Source: Streptococcus azizii (GTDB lineage Bacteria > Bacillota > Bacilli > Lactobacillales > Streptococcaceae). Taken from it: a DNA stretch of 64,000 bases. Positions within the stretch are counted from its first letter, which is position 1. Each line of letters opens with the position of its first letter. The stretch lies in assembly GCF_001984715.1 (NCBI RefSeq), contig NZ_MSPR01000001.1, positions 124,001-188,000 on the forward strand, written 5' to 3'. The notes under the pieces were generated by a model that did not search any database, had not been told where the DNA came from, and saw only the letters and a list, made by a program, of their open reading frames with translations. Positions 42,394 to 51,585 of this stretch are shown piece by piece. Position numbers and translations under genes: made by a program.

Positions 42394-43674
42394 TTATTTC
42401 GTCACTTTCTCAAACACAGGAGCGAAATCCGTCAAAATCTGCTCTAGGGAGACCTGTATTTCTTCCCTTGTTTGATTGTTCTTAAGCGTCACTCGACCCT
42501 GCTCCAACTCGCTCTCTCCCAGAGTAATCAAGGCAGTCGCCCTCAGCTGGTCAGCAGATTTAAACTGAGCTTTCAGCTTGCGCCCCAGATAGTCACGTTC
42601 AGCCTTGAACCCCTGATTTCGTAATGCCTGTACAATGGCTAAAGCCTCACCATTGACTTGCTCTCCCAAGACAGCGACATAGACATCCAACTCCTCTGCT
42701 ACTGGCAGCGTTACCCCTTGTCCTTCAAGCACCAAGAGGAGTCGCTCGATTCCCATTCCAAAGCCAAACCCTGGTGTTGCCGGTCCATCAAAATACTCGA
42801 CCAAACCATCGTAGCGCCCACCGGCACAGATGGTCAACTCACTACCTGATACCTCTGTGATAAATTCAAAAATCGTATGGTTGTAATAATCAAGACCACG
42901 CACCATATTGGTATCAATCACATAGTCAATTCCTAGGGTCGCAAGCATCTTTTGAACACTATCAAAATGCTCTCGGCTTTCCTCATCTAAGTAGTCTAGA
43001 ATGGACGGTGCATTTGCTACAGCTAGCTTATCCTCTTTTTCCTTGCTATCCAGTACACGGAGCGGATTTTCTTCCAACCGGCGCTGACTATCTTTTGACA
43101 AGGTCTCCTTGAGCGGTGTCAAGTAGGCAATCAAGGCCTCACGGTAGGCTGCACGGCTCGCTGGACTTCCCAAGGTATTCAAATGTAGGGTGATATTCTG
43201 GATACCAATCTCCCTAAAAAATTGTGCTGCCATTGCAATGGTCTCTACGTCTGTTGCAGGATTGCTAGATCCAAAGCATTCTACCCCAATCTGGTGAAAC
43301 TCACGCAACCGTCCTGCTTGGGGACGTTCATAGCGAAACATCGCCCCCATATAGTACAACTTAACGGGTTTTTGTACCTCAGGCGCAAAAAGTTTATTTT
43401 CTACATAAGAGCGGACTACGGGAGCTGTTCCTTCTGGACGAAGCGTGATATGACGATCTCCCTTATCATAGAAATCATACATTTCCTTACTGACAATGTC
43501 GGTTGTATCTCCAACAGAGCGACTGATTACTTCATAATGCTCAAACATTGGTGTTCGGATTTCTTGGTAATTGTATTTGCCAAAAGTGGTGCGGGCAAAT
43601 TCCTCCACATACTGCCACTTGACCGACTCTCTCGGCAAAATATCTTGGGTTCCTTTAGGTTTTTGCAATTTCAT
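42394..43674 (-). CDS. hisS: Histidyl-tRNA synthetase
   Basis: HisS charges tRNA-His. The 426-aa class II enzyme starts [20 protein letters not shown], has motif 2 ([21 protein letters not shown] near 110), the histidine-binding [11 protein letters not shown] near 265 and [12 protein letters not shown], and an anticodon-binding domain at the C-terminus. The only AGGAG upstream is 15 bases from the ATG, an unusually long spacing. aspS, which often follows hisS in streptococci, is absent here. Confidence 0.97.
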   Translation of the reverse strand: MKLQKPKGTQDILPRESVKWQYVEEFARTTFGKYNYQEIRTPMFEHYEVISRSVGDTTDIVSKEMYDFYDKGDRHITLRPEGTAPVVRSYVENKLFAPEVQKPVKLYYMGAMFRYERPQAGRLREFHQIGVECFGSSNPATDVETIAMAAQFFREIGIQNITLHLNTLGSPASRAAYREALIAYLTPLKETLSKDSQRRLEENPLRVLDSKEKEDKLAVANAPSILDYLDEESREHFDSVQKMLATLGIDYVIDTNMVRGLDYYNHTIFEFITEVSGSELTICAGGRYDGLVEYFDGPATPGFGFGMGIERLLLVLEGQGVTLPVAEELDVYVAVLGEQVNGEALAIVQALRNQGFKAERDYLGRKLKAQFKSADQLRATALITLGESELEQGRVTLKNNQTREEIQVSLEQILTDFAPVFEKVTK

Positions 43675-43990
43675 AAACTAAGATGGAGACTCCTGAAAAT
43701 AGGGCCTCTTGATTCCTTTCTGTGCTTTCCTCCTATTCTAGCATATTTCCAGACCTTTTTCCTATTTGTTAAAAATTTTTTCAAAAAAACTGTCAAGTAA
43801 CTTTACTTTACAAAGAAAATATGATATTCTACTAGGGTTGGCAAAAGCCATACATACAATAAGGTATTTAAATACGGGCTAAAAGTTCAGAAAATAGAGC
43901 AATCACCCTCTAATCCTGTGGTTCAGTCGATGATTTCCTCATTGTCAGTCACTTTTCTAGGCCCTTGATACTATACGGAGGATAAAAGAA
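43675..43990. promoter_or_regulatory. Divergent region hisS/rpmF with rpmF promoter and a repeat
   Basis: On the plus strand TTTACT (43802-43807) and TATTCT (43825-43830), 17 bases apart, form a likely rpmF promoter. A copy of the about 100-bp palindromic family (GGGCTAAAAGTTCAGAAAAT...CTTTTCTAGGCCC) occupies about 43874-43973, so it lies in the leader of the ribosomal-protein mRNA. Confidence 0.6.
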
Positions 43991-44173
43991 ATGGCAGTAC
44001 CTGCACGTCGCACATCAAAAGCGAAGAAAAACAAACGTCGTACGCACTACAAATTAACAGCTCCAGCTGTAAAATTTGACGAAACTACTGGAGACTACTC
44101 ACGTTCTCACCGTGTATCTTTAAAAGGATACTACAAAGGACGTAAAATCGCCAAAGCTGCTGCAGCTGAATAA
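43991..44173 (+). CDS. rpmF: 50S ribosomal protein L32
   Basis: The 60-aa product [20 protein letters not shown] is L32. It lacks the cysteine pairs of the zinc-binding form, as is usual in streptococci. It is the first gene of the pair with rpmG, 15 bp upstream. A GGAGG ribosome site precedes the ATG. Confidence 0.98.
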   Translation: MAVPARRTSKAKKNKRRTHYKLTAPAVKFDETTGDYSRSHRVSLKGYYKGRKIAKAAAAE

Positions 44174-44188
44174 TAGAAGGGAGATACC

Positions 44189-44338
44189 ATGCGCGTAAAT
44201 ATCACACTTGAACACAAAGAATCTGGTGAACGCTTGTACCTTACTTCTAAAAACAAACGTAACACCCCAGACCGCCTTCAATTAAAAAAATACTCACCAA
44301 AATTACGCAAACACGTGATTTTTACTGAAGTGAAATAG
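44189..44338 (+). CDS. rpmG: 50S ribosomal protein L33
   Basis: The 49-aa product begins [20 protein letters not shown] and ends HVIFTEVK. It is the cysteine-free type of L33. AAGGGAG precedes the ATG. Its last codons (ACT GAA GTG AAA TAG) are repeated in altered form at 55614-55630, which marks this 3' end as the target of the integrated elements that follow. Confidence 0.97.
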   Translation: MRVNITLEHKESGERLYLTSKNKRNTPDRLQLKKYSPKLRKHVIFTEVK

Positions 44339-44527
44339 GGATTCACTACACGTCAATAGACGGTAGAAACCTTGATTTTATGCGATTTTTGAAATGTTGA
44401 ATTTCAGTAGATTGCATTACAAATCAATCGAATCACTACATTTTTCTCTACACTTTTTAGATAATAAAATTTAAGTAGAACATGCAGATAATAAAAGGAA
44501 CACTTCGTATGAGGTGTTCCTTTTTTT
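44322..44527. repeat. Left att segment of element 1 with replacement terminator
   Basis: This segment (rpmG end, ACACGTCAATAGACGGTAG, an A/T-rich stretch and a hairpin) is similar along its whole length to 55614-55818. The hairpin GGAACAC...GTGTTCC (44494-44523) with TTTTTTT after it is the terminator for rpmF-rpmG. Confidence 0.8.
44436..44460. repeat. 25-bp direct repeat near both ends of element 1
   Basis: The 25-bp sequence CTACATTTTTCTCTACACTT plus TTTAG is repeated without change at 55525-55549, just behind the integrase stop. It could be an arm-type integrase site or an att core. Confidence 0.75.
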
Positions 44528-44563
44528 GGCTTCTTATTTACCAACTGAAGAAAACCGACACAG

Positions 44564-46036
44564 TTATTCACCGTCTAAAATATTTTCTAACATTGGTTCG
44601 ATAGAACTACGTTTCAAGTCCTCTATAAGCCTCTGGGCAGAGAAACGATTTACTTCCCGAGCTACATAACATAACATCCGTGCAGCCATTTCTTTACTCA
44701 AATAGTCAAAATGCTCATCTTTTAATACATCAAACGCAAGAGATGCAAAAATATCATTTGAAGAAAAAGAGGTTGCAACTTCTTTTAATGATGGAAAAAG
44801 TTTTTGAATTAAGAATAATGCATTTTCTGGGCTTACTTTCATAAATTTAATACAAGCCAATTTGTAATCATCTCCTACATCAATAAGTTCCCGACACAAA
44901 TCCACATTTGAAATATTATTAAGATATATCGTTATTGTTTCATCATATTCTCTCTGTTGAATCGTTTTTAATATTTTCTGCTTTGAATCCTTTTGATGAA
45001 AAATTCGCAGGTGATAACTTAGTTGTTCAAGCATTTCTCCTGCATCTCCAAACCTTAATTCTGGTTGATAAGAAGTAGCTTTTTGAACAAAAGTTCGCAG
45101 AACATGTTTTTCATTAGTTGGATTTCCAGTTAAACAAAAATTAACCACCTTCCCTAGCGAATAAACATCACTCATTTTAGTTGCATTTTTTAGACCAGTT
45201 ATCTGTTCTGGGGCACAATAATAAAACTGCCCATAGTTATTTGTGTTCATAGTCAAATGAGAATGATTGACCGTAGAATCTTTAGCTAATCCAAAATCAG
45301 ATATCTTTATTAGCCCATCACATAGAAAAATATTGCTTGGACTCAAATCTCTATGATAAATATCTCGAGAATGAACCTCAGCCATTATTGTCAATATTTG
45401 GAACAATAAATTAAATATTTGGTTTAATTCCAACTCATTATCTACGATATAATCATTTAGAGTAAAGTCAGCCTTTTCCATCGTATAGCTAAGCTCTGTT
45501 TCATTAAATTCGTAAACCTTAATAACCCCATTAATTTGTGAGAGAGACTGCATAATTTCAAACTCTCTTTTAAAACGGCTTCTAAGAGTGGGGTCGCGTT
45601 TATACTCATTCTTCAACTTTTTTACAATTCGTTGAGAATGATTTTGTAAATAAATTTCAGCAAATCCACCTTTAGTGAGAAAAGACTCGTCAGTTTTTAC
45701 TATTTCTTTCTCTATATGGGAATAAGAATTTAGTTTTTCTTTCAACTTATCTGCTTGTTTATTCTTAATATCACTCTTTTCAGAACTATTATCTGGGAGG
45801 TCATCATAATAGATTAGTAAATCTCTTACCAACTTTATAATATCGTTATCAAGAGCTTCATCTATATATGCTTCAAATGACTTCCCTTTTGATAAACCGT
45901 ATTTCTCCTGAATTTTTACACCAATAGAGTGATATGTAAATTCATCAAACGTACGATTTGAAAAATCCAGAACATATCCACCGTTATTAAAAAATTTTTT
46001 TATGATATTTTTATCATGAAATGTAATTTTTGTCAT
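44564..46036 (-). CDS. Ser/Thr protein kinase with defence-type N-terminal module
   Basis: The 490-aa product has an N-terminal module (1-80) with GGYVLDFSNRTFDEF, a pattern I recognise from proteins of abortive-infection type. A protein kinase domain (about 105-345) follows, with KGGFAEIY as Gly loop, HRDLSPSNIFL as catalytic loop, SDFGLAK as metal motif and CAPEQ as APE motif, all intact. A helical C-terminal domain of about 140 residues follows. No membrane segment is seen. It stands alone behind a terminator (46207-46234), with GGAG before the ATG. A role in phage defence, as for staphylococcal Stk2, is inferred only. Confidence 0.8.
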   Translation of the reverse strand: MTKITFHDKNIIKKFFNNGGYVLDFSNRTFDEFTYHSIGVKIQEKYGLSKGKSFEAYIDEALDNDIIKLVRDLLIYYDDLPDNSSEKSDIKNKQADKLKEKLNSYSHIEKEIVKTDESFLTKGGFAEIYLQNHSQRIVKKLKNEYKRDPTLRSRFKREFEIMQSLSQINGVIKVYEFNETELSYTMEKADFTLNDYIVDNELELNQIFNLLFQILTIMAEVHSRDIYHRDLSPSNIFLCDGLIKISDFGLAKDSTVNHSHLTMNTNNYGQFYYCAPEQITGLKNATKMSDVYSLGKVVNFCLTGNPTNEKHVLRTFVQKATSYQPELRFGDAGEMLEQLSYHLRIFHQKDSKQKILKTIQQREYDETITIYLNNISNVDLCRELIDVGDDYKLACIKFMKVSPENALFLIQKLFPSLKEVATSFSSNDIFASLAFDVLKDEHFDYLSKEMAARMLCYVAREVNRFSAQRLIEDLKRSSIEPMLENILDGE

Positions 46037-46206
46037 TGTAACTCCATTCTAACTTATAATCTTTTTTATAAAACAACTCTCAACTAAACTGTAAAATTAC
46101 TGTACTTCGATTTTATTACTATTATACCAAATCAAATTCTACTCTATTTACCATTTCAATTTATTTAGCGATGATAAATTGTAAAATATAGAACTTATTC
46201 CAATAT

Positions 46207-46234
46207 AAAAAGGAATACCAAAAGCATTCCTTTT
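46207..46234 (-). terminator. Terminator between the RexB-like gene and the kinase
   Basis: AAAAGGAAT and ATTCCTTTT with a 9-base loop; on the minus strand TTTTTATATT follows. Confidence 0.7.
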
Positions 46235-46243
46235 ACACATATA

Positions 46244-46672
46244 TCACTTAGAGTTTATCTCAACCGTCAACAAGTAGAACAAACTTACTACTATTTTCAA
46301 AACCCAATAAACTCCTTCTATCAATACAGCTAAATAAATTTCTTGATATAAACCATCTGGTATGCAATCTATCTTAACAACTAAAACTAAGATTAAGAAT
46401 AAAAAATATATAATTGCTACACGATAGTAGGAAATTATTTTATACCAATAATTGGGATAACCTTCACTTTTAGTGTTATACAATACTATCCTGATATTAG
46501 AAGAATGCAACAGAGCTATAGCGCTAATCAAAAATCCGATTATAATCGAAAAAAATTCTACAATATAATCAATTTCTAGCGTTATAAATGGAGAGAAAAA
46601 ATATGAAAATATAATGCTCACTAACACTGAAAAGTAGAGATTTTTTCTATCTTTTTTACTTAACCAAGTCAT
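46244..46672 (-). CDS. Four-pass membrane protein, RexB-like in form
   Basis: The 142-aa product has four hydrophobic segments (about 12-30, 35-58, 78-100, 112-136). Length, number of segments and position behind a larger cytosolic protein match lambda RexB (144 aa, four segments), the ion channel of the RexAB abortive system. Residue similarity is weak (FLISAIALLHSS against a comparable RexB segment), so this is a form-based suggestion. It overlaps the upstream gene by 17 bases, so the two are translationally coupled. KwaA of Kiwa is the alternative considered. Confidence 0.6.
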   Translation of the reverse strand: MTWLSKKDRKNLYFSVLVSIIFSYFFSPFITLEIDYIVEFFSIIIGFLISAIALLHSSNIRIVLYNTKSEGYPNYWYKIISYYRVAIIYFLFLILVLVVKIDCIPDGLYQEIYLAVLIEGVYWVLKIVVSLFYLLTVEINSK

Positions 46673-47501
46673 CAGACAACCTCTCTATTTCAGACAATAT
46701 TTTTTTGAGTATATATTCAAAAGAAAACTTACCATTTTCTTCTTTATCAATATCTTTTAATTTGATTTTCTTAATAAACTCATCCTGATTAAGTAGTCTT
46801 TCAAATCCAGTAGAGTCCGTCCCTCTTATCAACAAACCCTTTATTTGAAAATTCTCTCTTTCTTTTCTGAGCTTTTTCAAAAAACTTTTAAATTGCTGTA
46901 TTGGCTCCTGTTTATATTCAACACTAAATATTACGTCATTTTCTGGCTTTCCACCTATTAACTTCTCTAAACTATTTTTACTATCAGAATCAGTAGAAAA
47001 TATATCGTTGGTCGTAGTAAAGCGAACCTCGGAAAGAGTTTTTAGTTTACTTATAAACTCCTCTTCATTAACATATATTCCTCGGATATCAACATCTAAA
47101 TTATCATCTAGTTGTTTCAGAATTTTCTTAAATATTCCTCTTTTTCTCAACACTGAAATAAAAAATAGTTCCCTATCATAATCATAGAGAGCGAAGAACT
47201 GTTCCATAAATTCCAATTCTTTCTTCGTTCTAGGATTTTTCCTAGTACGCTTTGTCTCTGCGTCGTAGACAGTTTCGTCCCTTGGTTGTGTATTTCCATG
47301 CTCAATCATCCAAAAAATATAATCATTCGTGTTTTTTATACTCACTGAAAATGCTTCTTTATCATTAGGATGAATTCGTATGGGGTCAATAGTTGTTGTT
47401 ATTAATTTAGCAAAAGTATCCCTATTAGCTAGTTTGCTCATTAAACCAGCATCGTTGTTCTCAACAACTAGCCTCCATATAGAAAATGTCATTTCCGCCA
47501 T
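46656..47501 (-). CDS. Cytosolic partner protein, RexA-like in form
   Basis: The 281-aa product (MAEMTFSIWRLVVEN...) shows no membrane segment and no catalytic motif that I recognise. Its length is that of lambda RexA (279 aa). The C-terminal part (VIFSVEYKQEPIQQFKSFL, then a strand and RGTDSTGFE) has the strand-helix-strand order of the RexA region ending in KDEAGD. An ATG 13 codons upstream of 47501 lies before GGAGGGG and is rejected. A HTH regulator gene sits 55 bp upstream and the membrane protein gene overlaps downstream. Function is inferred from this arrangement only. Confidence 0.55.
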   Translation of the reverse strand: MAEMTFSIWRLVVENNDAGLMSKLANRDTFAKLITTTIDPIRIHPNDKEAFSVSIKNTNDYIFWMIEHGNTQPRDETVYDAETKRTRKNPRTKKELEFMEQFFALYDYDRELFFISVLRKRGIFKKILKQLDDNLDVDIRGIYVNEEEFISKLKTLSEVRFTTTNDIFSTDSDSKNSLEKLIGGKPENDVIFSVEYKQEPIQQFKSFLKKLRKERENFQIKGLLIRGTDSTGFERLLNQDEFIKKIKLKDIDKEENGKFSFEYILKKILSEIERLSDDLVK

Positions 47502-47556
47502 TTCAGTAGTCCCCTCCAAATATTTAATAAATGCTATCACTCATTATGTCGCTATA

Positions 47557-47874
47557 CTACTTCAACTCTATATCCAATATCTTGTTAAAAATTTCAAGAT
47601 ACTTTTCTTCATCATCCACTAATGACAATTTAGCAATTAATTTAGCTACCTCATTGTCACTATCAGTGAAGGCAAAAAACGTTTGATAATCTAACTCTAA
47701 GGCTTCAATTAGTTTATTTAGAGTTTCCAATTTAATATTAGAATTTTGTCCTCTTTCAATTCGACCAAGAGCATTGACATCCATCCCCGCCTTATCAGCC
47801 AACATCTCTTGAGTTAGTTGCTTTTTTATCCTCAATTCATAGATTCGGTTAGATACACTTTTTCCTAATGACAT
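47557..47874 (-). CDS. XRE family transcriptional regulator
   Basis: The 105-aa product has a Cro/C1-type helix-turn-helix (LRIKKQLTQEMLADKAGMDV, about 13-60, then LGRIERGQ) and a short helical tail. GGGAG before the ATG at 47874 fixes the start. It is first in the minus-strand operon with the RexA-like and RexB-like genes and is likely to repress it or the divergent lipoprotein genes. Confidence 0.88.
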   Translation of the reverse strand: MSLGKSVSNRIYELRIKKQLTQEMLADKAGMDVNALGRIERGQNSNIKLETLNKLIEALELDYQTFFAFTDSDNEVAKLIAKLSLVDDEEKYLEIFNKILDIELK

Positions 47875-48060
47875 AGCACTGCTCCCTTTTCTAATTCTAT
47901 ACACTAAGACTATGACTTATCAGAAATTATTTGTAGGCTTTTAATGTATTTTTTTGTTAAAAAATAATACTCAAGATATGTTTTTGTGGTAAAATAAAAG
48001 ATAACTAAGTATTATTTTTGAAAATAATAATACTTAAAATACTAAAGGAGACTTTTCAAA

Positions 48061-49083
48061 ATGAAAAAGCGAAACAAATATCTATTAATAGGTGTAACCT
48101 TTTTAGCCTCGACAACAATTCTCTTAGCCTGTTCAAATACCAGCAAACCCTCCACAAATACTTCTCACTCTCAAGAGAAAACTTCTTCTGCAAAAACAAA
48201 AGAAGTCAGTATCGGAAACTATATTAACCAATCCAAAACAGCTCCCCAAATCTGGTACGAAATAGAGAGCGAAAAAATCAAGGGAGTATATGTCTTTGAA
48301 GATAATCAAGTAACTTATTATGATACTTCTTATGAGGCCGCCACAAATACTGAAACAACCATTTCTTCTGCTCAATTTAAAGCTGACTATGTTGGAAAAA
48401 ATGTTTATTCAACTGGTCAACACGCCCAAGGTTTCATTGACAGTTTTTATGGAACAGATTCAGCAGAAAAAATTTCTGAAGAAATGCTAACTGATATTAT
48501 CAAGAAATATGATACTGAGGATGGTAATGCAGATGGAGTCATTGATGTTACGATTCCAGATGCTCTTACTCTTGAAAGCATTTCAGCTTTATCAGATGAT
48601 GAAATTATTGAACAAGCTAAAGTATTTGAAAAGGCTAGTACCCATAAACAAATTATTTTTGAAAAAGTATCACTTGCACTTAGACAATTGGTTGATGGAA
48701 AAGATACTACTTCAGCAATAAACAAACTGACAGAAATTGAAAACCAATATAACCAAAAGGTAGCGTCAGTTTATCAATTGAAAATTTTACCTGATGAGGA
48801 CTTAGCGGAAACACTAGAGGAAACTCTAACAATTCCTATCAAGAAACTTAGCTATGATAATGTTATTGATTATACCTATGTCATTAAGGAAGAATCTTTC
48901 TCTGCACATTTAGCCTATTCTCAATTTGCTTCAGAATCAGTAGATGATGTGAAATATATTGGCTTCCCATCGTTTGTCACAAAGCAAAAAGACGGCGAAA
49001 ATGTGACTCTAGTTTATGACACCTACGATTTAAGACCTGACAATGTTCAAGTTACTTCAGACAGCGTTGACGATGAAGAATAA
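48061..49083 (+). CDS. Cargo lipoprotein of unknown function (340 aa)
   Basis: The product has a lipoprotein signal ending LLAC at about residue 24, a Ser/Thr-rich linker, and a soluble domain rich in Asp/Glu. The only hint is DTEDGNADGVIDVTIPD, an acidic loop that might bind calcium. I recognise no family. A hairpin with 10-bp arms (AAGTATTATT and AATAATACTT, 48007-48035) lies in its leader. It forms an operon with the 111-aa lipoprotein 15 bp downstream. Confidence 0.8.
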   Translation: MKKRNKYLLIGVTFLASTTILLACSNTSKPSTNTSHSQEKTSSAKTKEVSIGNYINQSKTAPQIWYEIESEKIKGVYVFEDNQVTYYDTSYEAATNTETTISSAQFKADYVGKNVYSTGQHAQGFIDSFYGTDSAEKISEEMLTDIIKKYDTEDGNADGVIDVTIPDALTLESISALSDDEIIEQAKVFEKASTHKQIIFEKVSLALRQLVDGKDTTSAINKLTEIENQYNQKVASVYQLKILPDEDLAETLEETLTIPIKKLSYDNVIDYTYVIKEESFSAHLAYSQFASESVDDVKYIGFPSFVTKQKDGENVTLVYDTYDLRPDNVQVTSDSVDDEE

Positions 49084-49098
49084 GATAAGGAGAAGATG

Positions 49099-49434
49099 AT
49101 GAAAAAATTTAAAGCACTTTTATTGACGCTTATAGCCGTATTGTTCCTTACTGCATGTTCTGCTAGTAACCAAAGCTTGGATGGAACATATACTTATGAA
49201 GAAGACGGAAGTAGCATGACAATTATAATTGATGGTCAAGATGGTTCACTTAGTATTGAAGCAGGTGATGGCTCGGGCTCACTATTTGTAGACAATATTA
49301 GCACAGATTTTACAGTGGACAAAGAAAGCAAAACATTTAACGTAGAAGGAGAAGAGCTTGAATATTCTCTTTCGGGAAACACATTAACCGTAAGTGGAGA
49401 TGGCTTCGGAACGGTTAAATTGAAAAGAGAATAA
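49099..49434 (+). CDS. Small cargo lipoprotein (111 aa)
   Basis: The product MKKFKALLLTLIAVLFLTAC ends its signal at a lipobox cysteine and is followed by a short beta-rich domain (GTYTYEEDGSSMTIIID, LEYSLSGNTLTVSGDGFG) like the DUF-type domains that measure small folded lipoproteins. An ATG directly before is closer to AGGAG than usual, so I take the second. It is the last gene before a terminator. The function is unknown; a surface role is certain only from the signal. Confidence 0.8.
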   Translation: MKKFKALLLTLIAVLFLTACSASNQSLDGTYTYEEDGSSMTIIIDGQDGSLSIEAGDGSGSLFVDNISTDFTVDKESKTFNVEGEELEYSLSGNTLTVSGDGFGTVKLKRE

Positions 49435-49455
49435 TACAGAGTACATATAAAATTA

Positions 49456-49485
49456 GCACTTCCGTTTTGAACGGAGGTGCTTTTT
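49456..49485 (+). terminator. Terminator of the lipoprotein operon
   Basis: GCACTTCCGTT and AACGGAGGTGC (one G-T pair) with a 3- to 8-base loop, then TTTTT. The plus-strand gene and the convergent minus-strand gene end on either side of it. Confidence 0.9.
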
Positions 49486-50857
49486 ACTCTCTTCTTTTCT
49501 TTAAAAAGTCTTCAATCGGAATGTAGTCTAGTTGTTTTTTTGATGATTCTTGTACCAGAAATTGAAGGTTATTTTCTATATTTTCAATATGTTTCGTTGC
49601 AGATTTATCCATGAAGCTCTTGTAAGAGTACAGCGTATTTTTCAAAAAATCGTGATACCAGTAATAATCACTATCAAATACCTTAGCATCCCTTGCTAAT
49701 TTATAAAGATTTATTTCATTACGAGTAGTATTCAAATCTAAAATAGACTGGTGCATACCATGTAAATCTTGAATCTTCGAAAACTCGGCTAATGTATTTT
49801 CAAAAAGATTTCCCTCCGATATATTTTCAACAAACTCATGAACCTTATCTGACATGTTTCTTAAAAGCGATTCATTGTTTTTAAGAAATTCACGAAAATC
49901 AGTTTCTTTCTGAAATTGATATTCCATCTGTGTAATAATTTCATCAACAGTGAGTGGTAGCGAGAACTTTTGAATTATAATAAATAGCTGAATATAAAAA
50001 TCAATAAAAATTACTTTATACAGAAGATGGTTCGAACTTTGAAAATATTGCTCCACATTAGACTTCCAAAAACTACTATCCGCCTTTAAATCAACTAATC
50101 CCCCCTGCTTTTTTGATAATGTCCTCTCTATGTCAAGTATAGTTTCCTCCATAGGGGACAGTGTATCTAATGAATCTGCTACACGAGGTATCCTCCGTTC
50201 TAGTTCTTTAATAGCATTTATTGAAACATAATTCTTTCTATCCAATGAGATTATTTCATCATCAAGGTGTGTAATTTCAGCTAATTTTCTACCAATCCAA
50301 TTTATCGATATTTCTTTATTATTGACTCCTTGAAATTGCTGAAATTCATAAACTAACGATGGCAGATAACGATGTGTAAACAAATATGCCACTTCTTTTT
50401 GTGTGTAGTAAATTTTTGATTTTATAATATCTCTATTTAGTCTTAAGATAAGCTCAATCGCTAACACTTGACCATGACATTTTGAGCATAAATCTCTAAT
50501 TTCTATTTTTGATTCTAATATTTTTGAACAAATATTAACCAGTATTCCGATAGTCCTACTAAAAATTTCCCGTTCTTTGACAGTATTTACATCATTGGCC
50601 TCTGATAATTTAATCAAAAATTCAGTAGCAAAATATAAGTCGTTTATTGTATATGTACTACTACTTAAGACATTGTATACGAATTTACATTGTTCATAAA
50701 TTTTTCTCTGCTTTGATAACCTAAAACGATTTGCTGTAGAATCCATTATCTTTTGCAAGTCAGCAATTATCTCAACATAATCTTTTAAATCCTGAATAGA
50801 ATTACAAAGTTGCTCTAAAGAAATGACTTTATTTCGATTTTTAATTATTAATAACAT
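49484..50857 (-). CDS. Cargo protein of unknown function (457 aa, helical)
   Basis: The product is rich in predicted helices from end to end, with one pair of cysteines (LCSKCHG near residue 125) and no signal peptide. The segment IFIDFYIQLFIIIQKFSLPL near 290 is hydrophobic but may be buried. I recognise no family and no catalytic motif. GAGG lies 6 bases before the ATG. It is convergent to the lipoprotein operon and is the only gene in its orientation here, typical of single-gene cargo; a defence role is possible but unsupported. Confidence 0.6.
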   Translation of the reverse strand: MLLIIKNRNKVISLEQLCNSIQDLKDYVEIIADLQKIMDSTANRFRLSKQRKIYEQCKFVYNVLSSSTYTINDLYFATEFLIKLSEANDVNTVKEREIFSRTIGILVNICSKILESKIEIRDLCSKCHGQVLAIELILRLNRDIIKSKIYYTQKEVAYLFTHRYLPSLVYEFQQFQGVNNKEISINWIGRKLAEITHLDDEIISLDRKNYVSINAIKELERRIPRVADSLDTLSPMEETILDIERTLSKKQGGLVDLKADSSFWKSNVEQYFQSSNHLLYKVIFIDFYIQLFIIIQKFSLPLTVDEIITQMEYQFQKETDFREFLKNNESLLRNMSDKVHEFVENISEGNLFENTLAEFSKIQDLHGMHQSILDLNTTRNEINLYKLARDAKVFDSDYYWYHDFLKNTLYSYKSFMDKSATKHIENIENNLQFLVQESSKKQLDYIPIEDFLKKRRE

Positions 50858-51074
50858 GTTCTACCTCAATCATTTCTCTAATGTATTCTTTAACCGATGA
50901 GTATTTATGCTCTACTACTCTGTTTTTTTGATAAAAATTTAGGAAGCAAAATTTACTAGTTCTAGTAAACTTAATAGTGTAAGAGATAGAGCTCATCAAT
51001 TACACTATTTATTCTATCACAACTTCAGCTAGAAAAAAGTTAGAGGTTTGTGAAAAAGGAAAGGAGGTAGATTT

Positions 51075-51368
51075 ATGCTAACGTTTCCAACTTGGTATGG
51101 CATCCCAGATGAGTTGCGAGGAAAGATTATTTTATTTGATATGGATGAAACGAAGAAGGCTCGTGGCGGTATTGAAATCAAACCAGAAGAACATTACATT
51201 AATGTCGGTTTTTCAAACGATAACCATGCACCAATTTTTCTAGGCATAGTGGTAGGCGAACATAAAGGAACTCTGCGTGTTGCTAGCACAAACACAAGAC
51301 TCGATTCATTTTTGAGTGAGTATGTTTCAAAAAAAAGACAAACTGATAAAAGAAATTGCTTCTCTTGA
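51075..51368 (+). CDS. Element protein of unknown function (97 aa)
   Basis: The product MLTFPTWYGIPDELRGKIIL... is small, soluble and of unknown family. A very good AAAGGAGG site precedes the ATG. It opens the plus-strand replication module of element 1 and overlaps the next frame by 47 bases. Confidence 0.65.
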   Translation: MLTFPTWYGIPDELRGKIILFDMDETKKARGGIEIKPEEHYINVGFSNDNHAPIFLGIVVGEHKGTLRVASTNTRLDSFLSEYVSKKRQTDKRNCFS

Positions 51369-51585
51369 GTCTGAGCTTGAAGAAAAAGTTGATTTGAAAG
51401 ACAGTGAGATTTTCAATTTAGATATTGAAATTGACGAGCTAAAAAATAAACTTGAAGAACTACAGCAAACATACAAAAAACGTAAAAAATTAGTTGATGC
51501 TGAACTTCGAAAAAATTTTTTCAGCTGGATTGACAGCAACTTGGTTCTTAGAATCTTGTATTCGCTTTATGAAAACTTCTCATAA
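51322..51585 (+). CDS. Small coiled-coil element protein (87 aa)
   Basis: The product MFQKKDKLIKEIASLESELE is dominated by a coiled coil (about 8-55) with a short hydrophobic end. The ATG lies inside the previous gene and has only a weak ribosome site, so translation may be coupled. No family is recognised. Confidence 0.55.
   Translation: MFQKKDKLIKEIASLESELEEKVDLKDSEIFNLDIEIDELKNKLEELQQTYKKRKKLVDAELRKNFFSWIDSNLVLRILYSLYENFS

Noticed and set aside
46244..47501. KwaA/KwaB (Kiwa) as identity of the two-gene pair
   Set aside because: The membrane protein could fit KwaA in topology, but I see no DUF4868-like features in the larger protein, so the Rex-like comparison is better, though weak.
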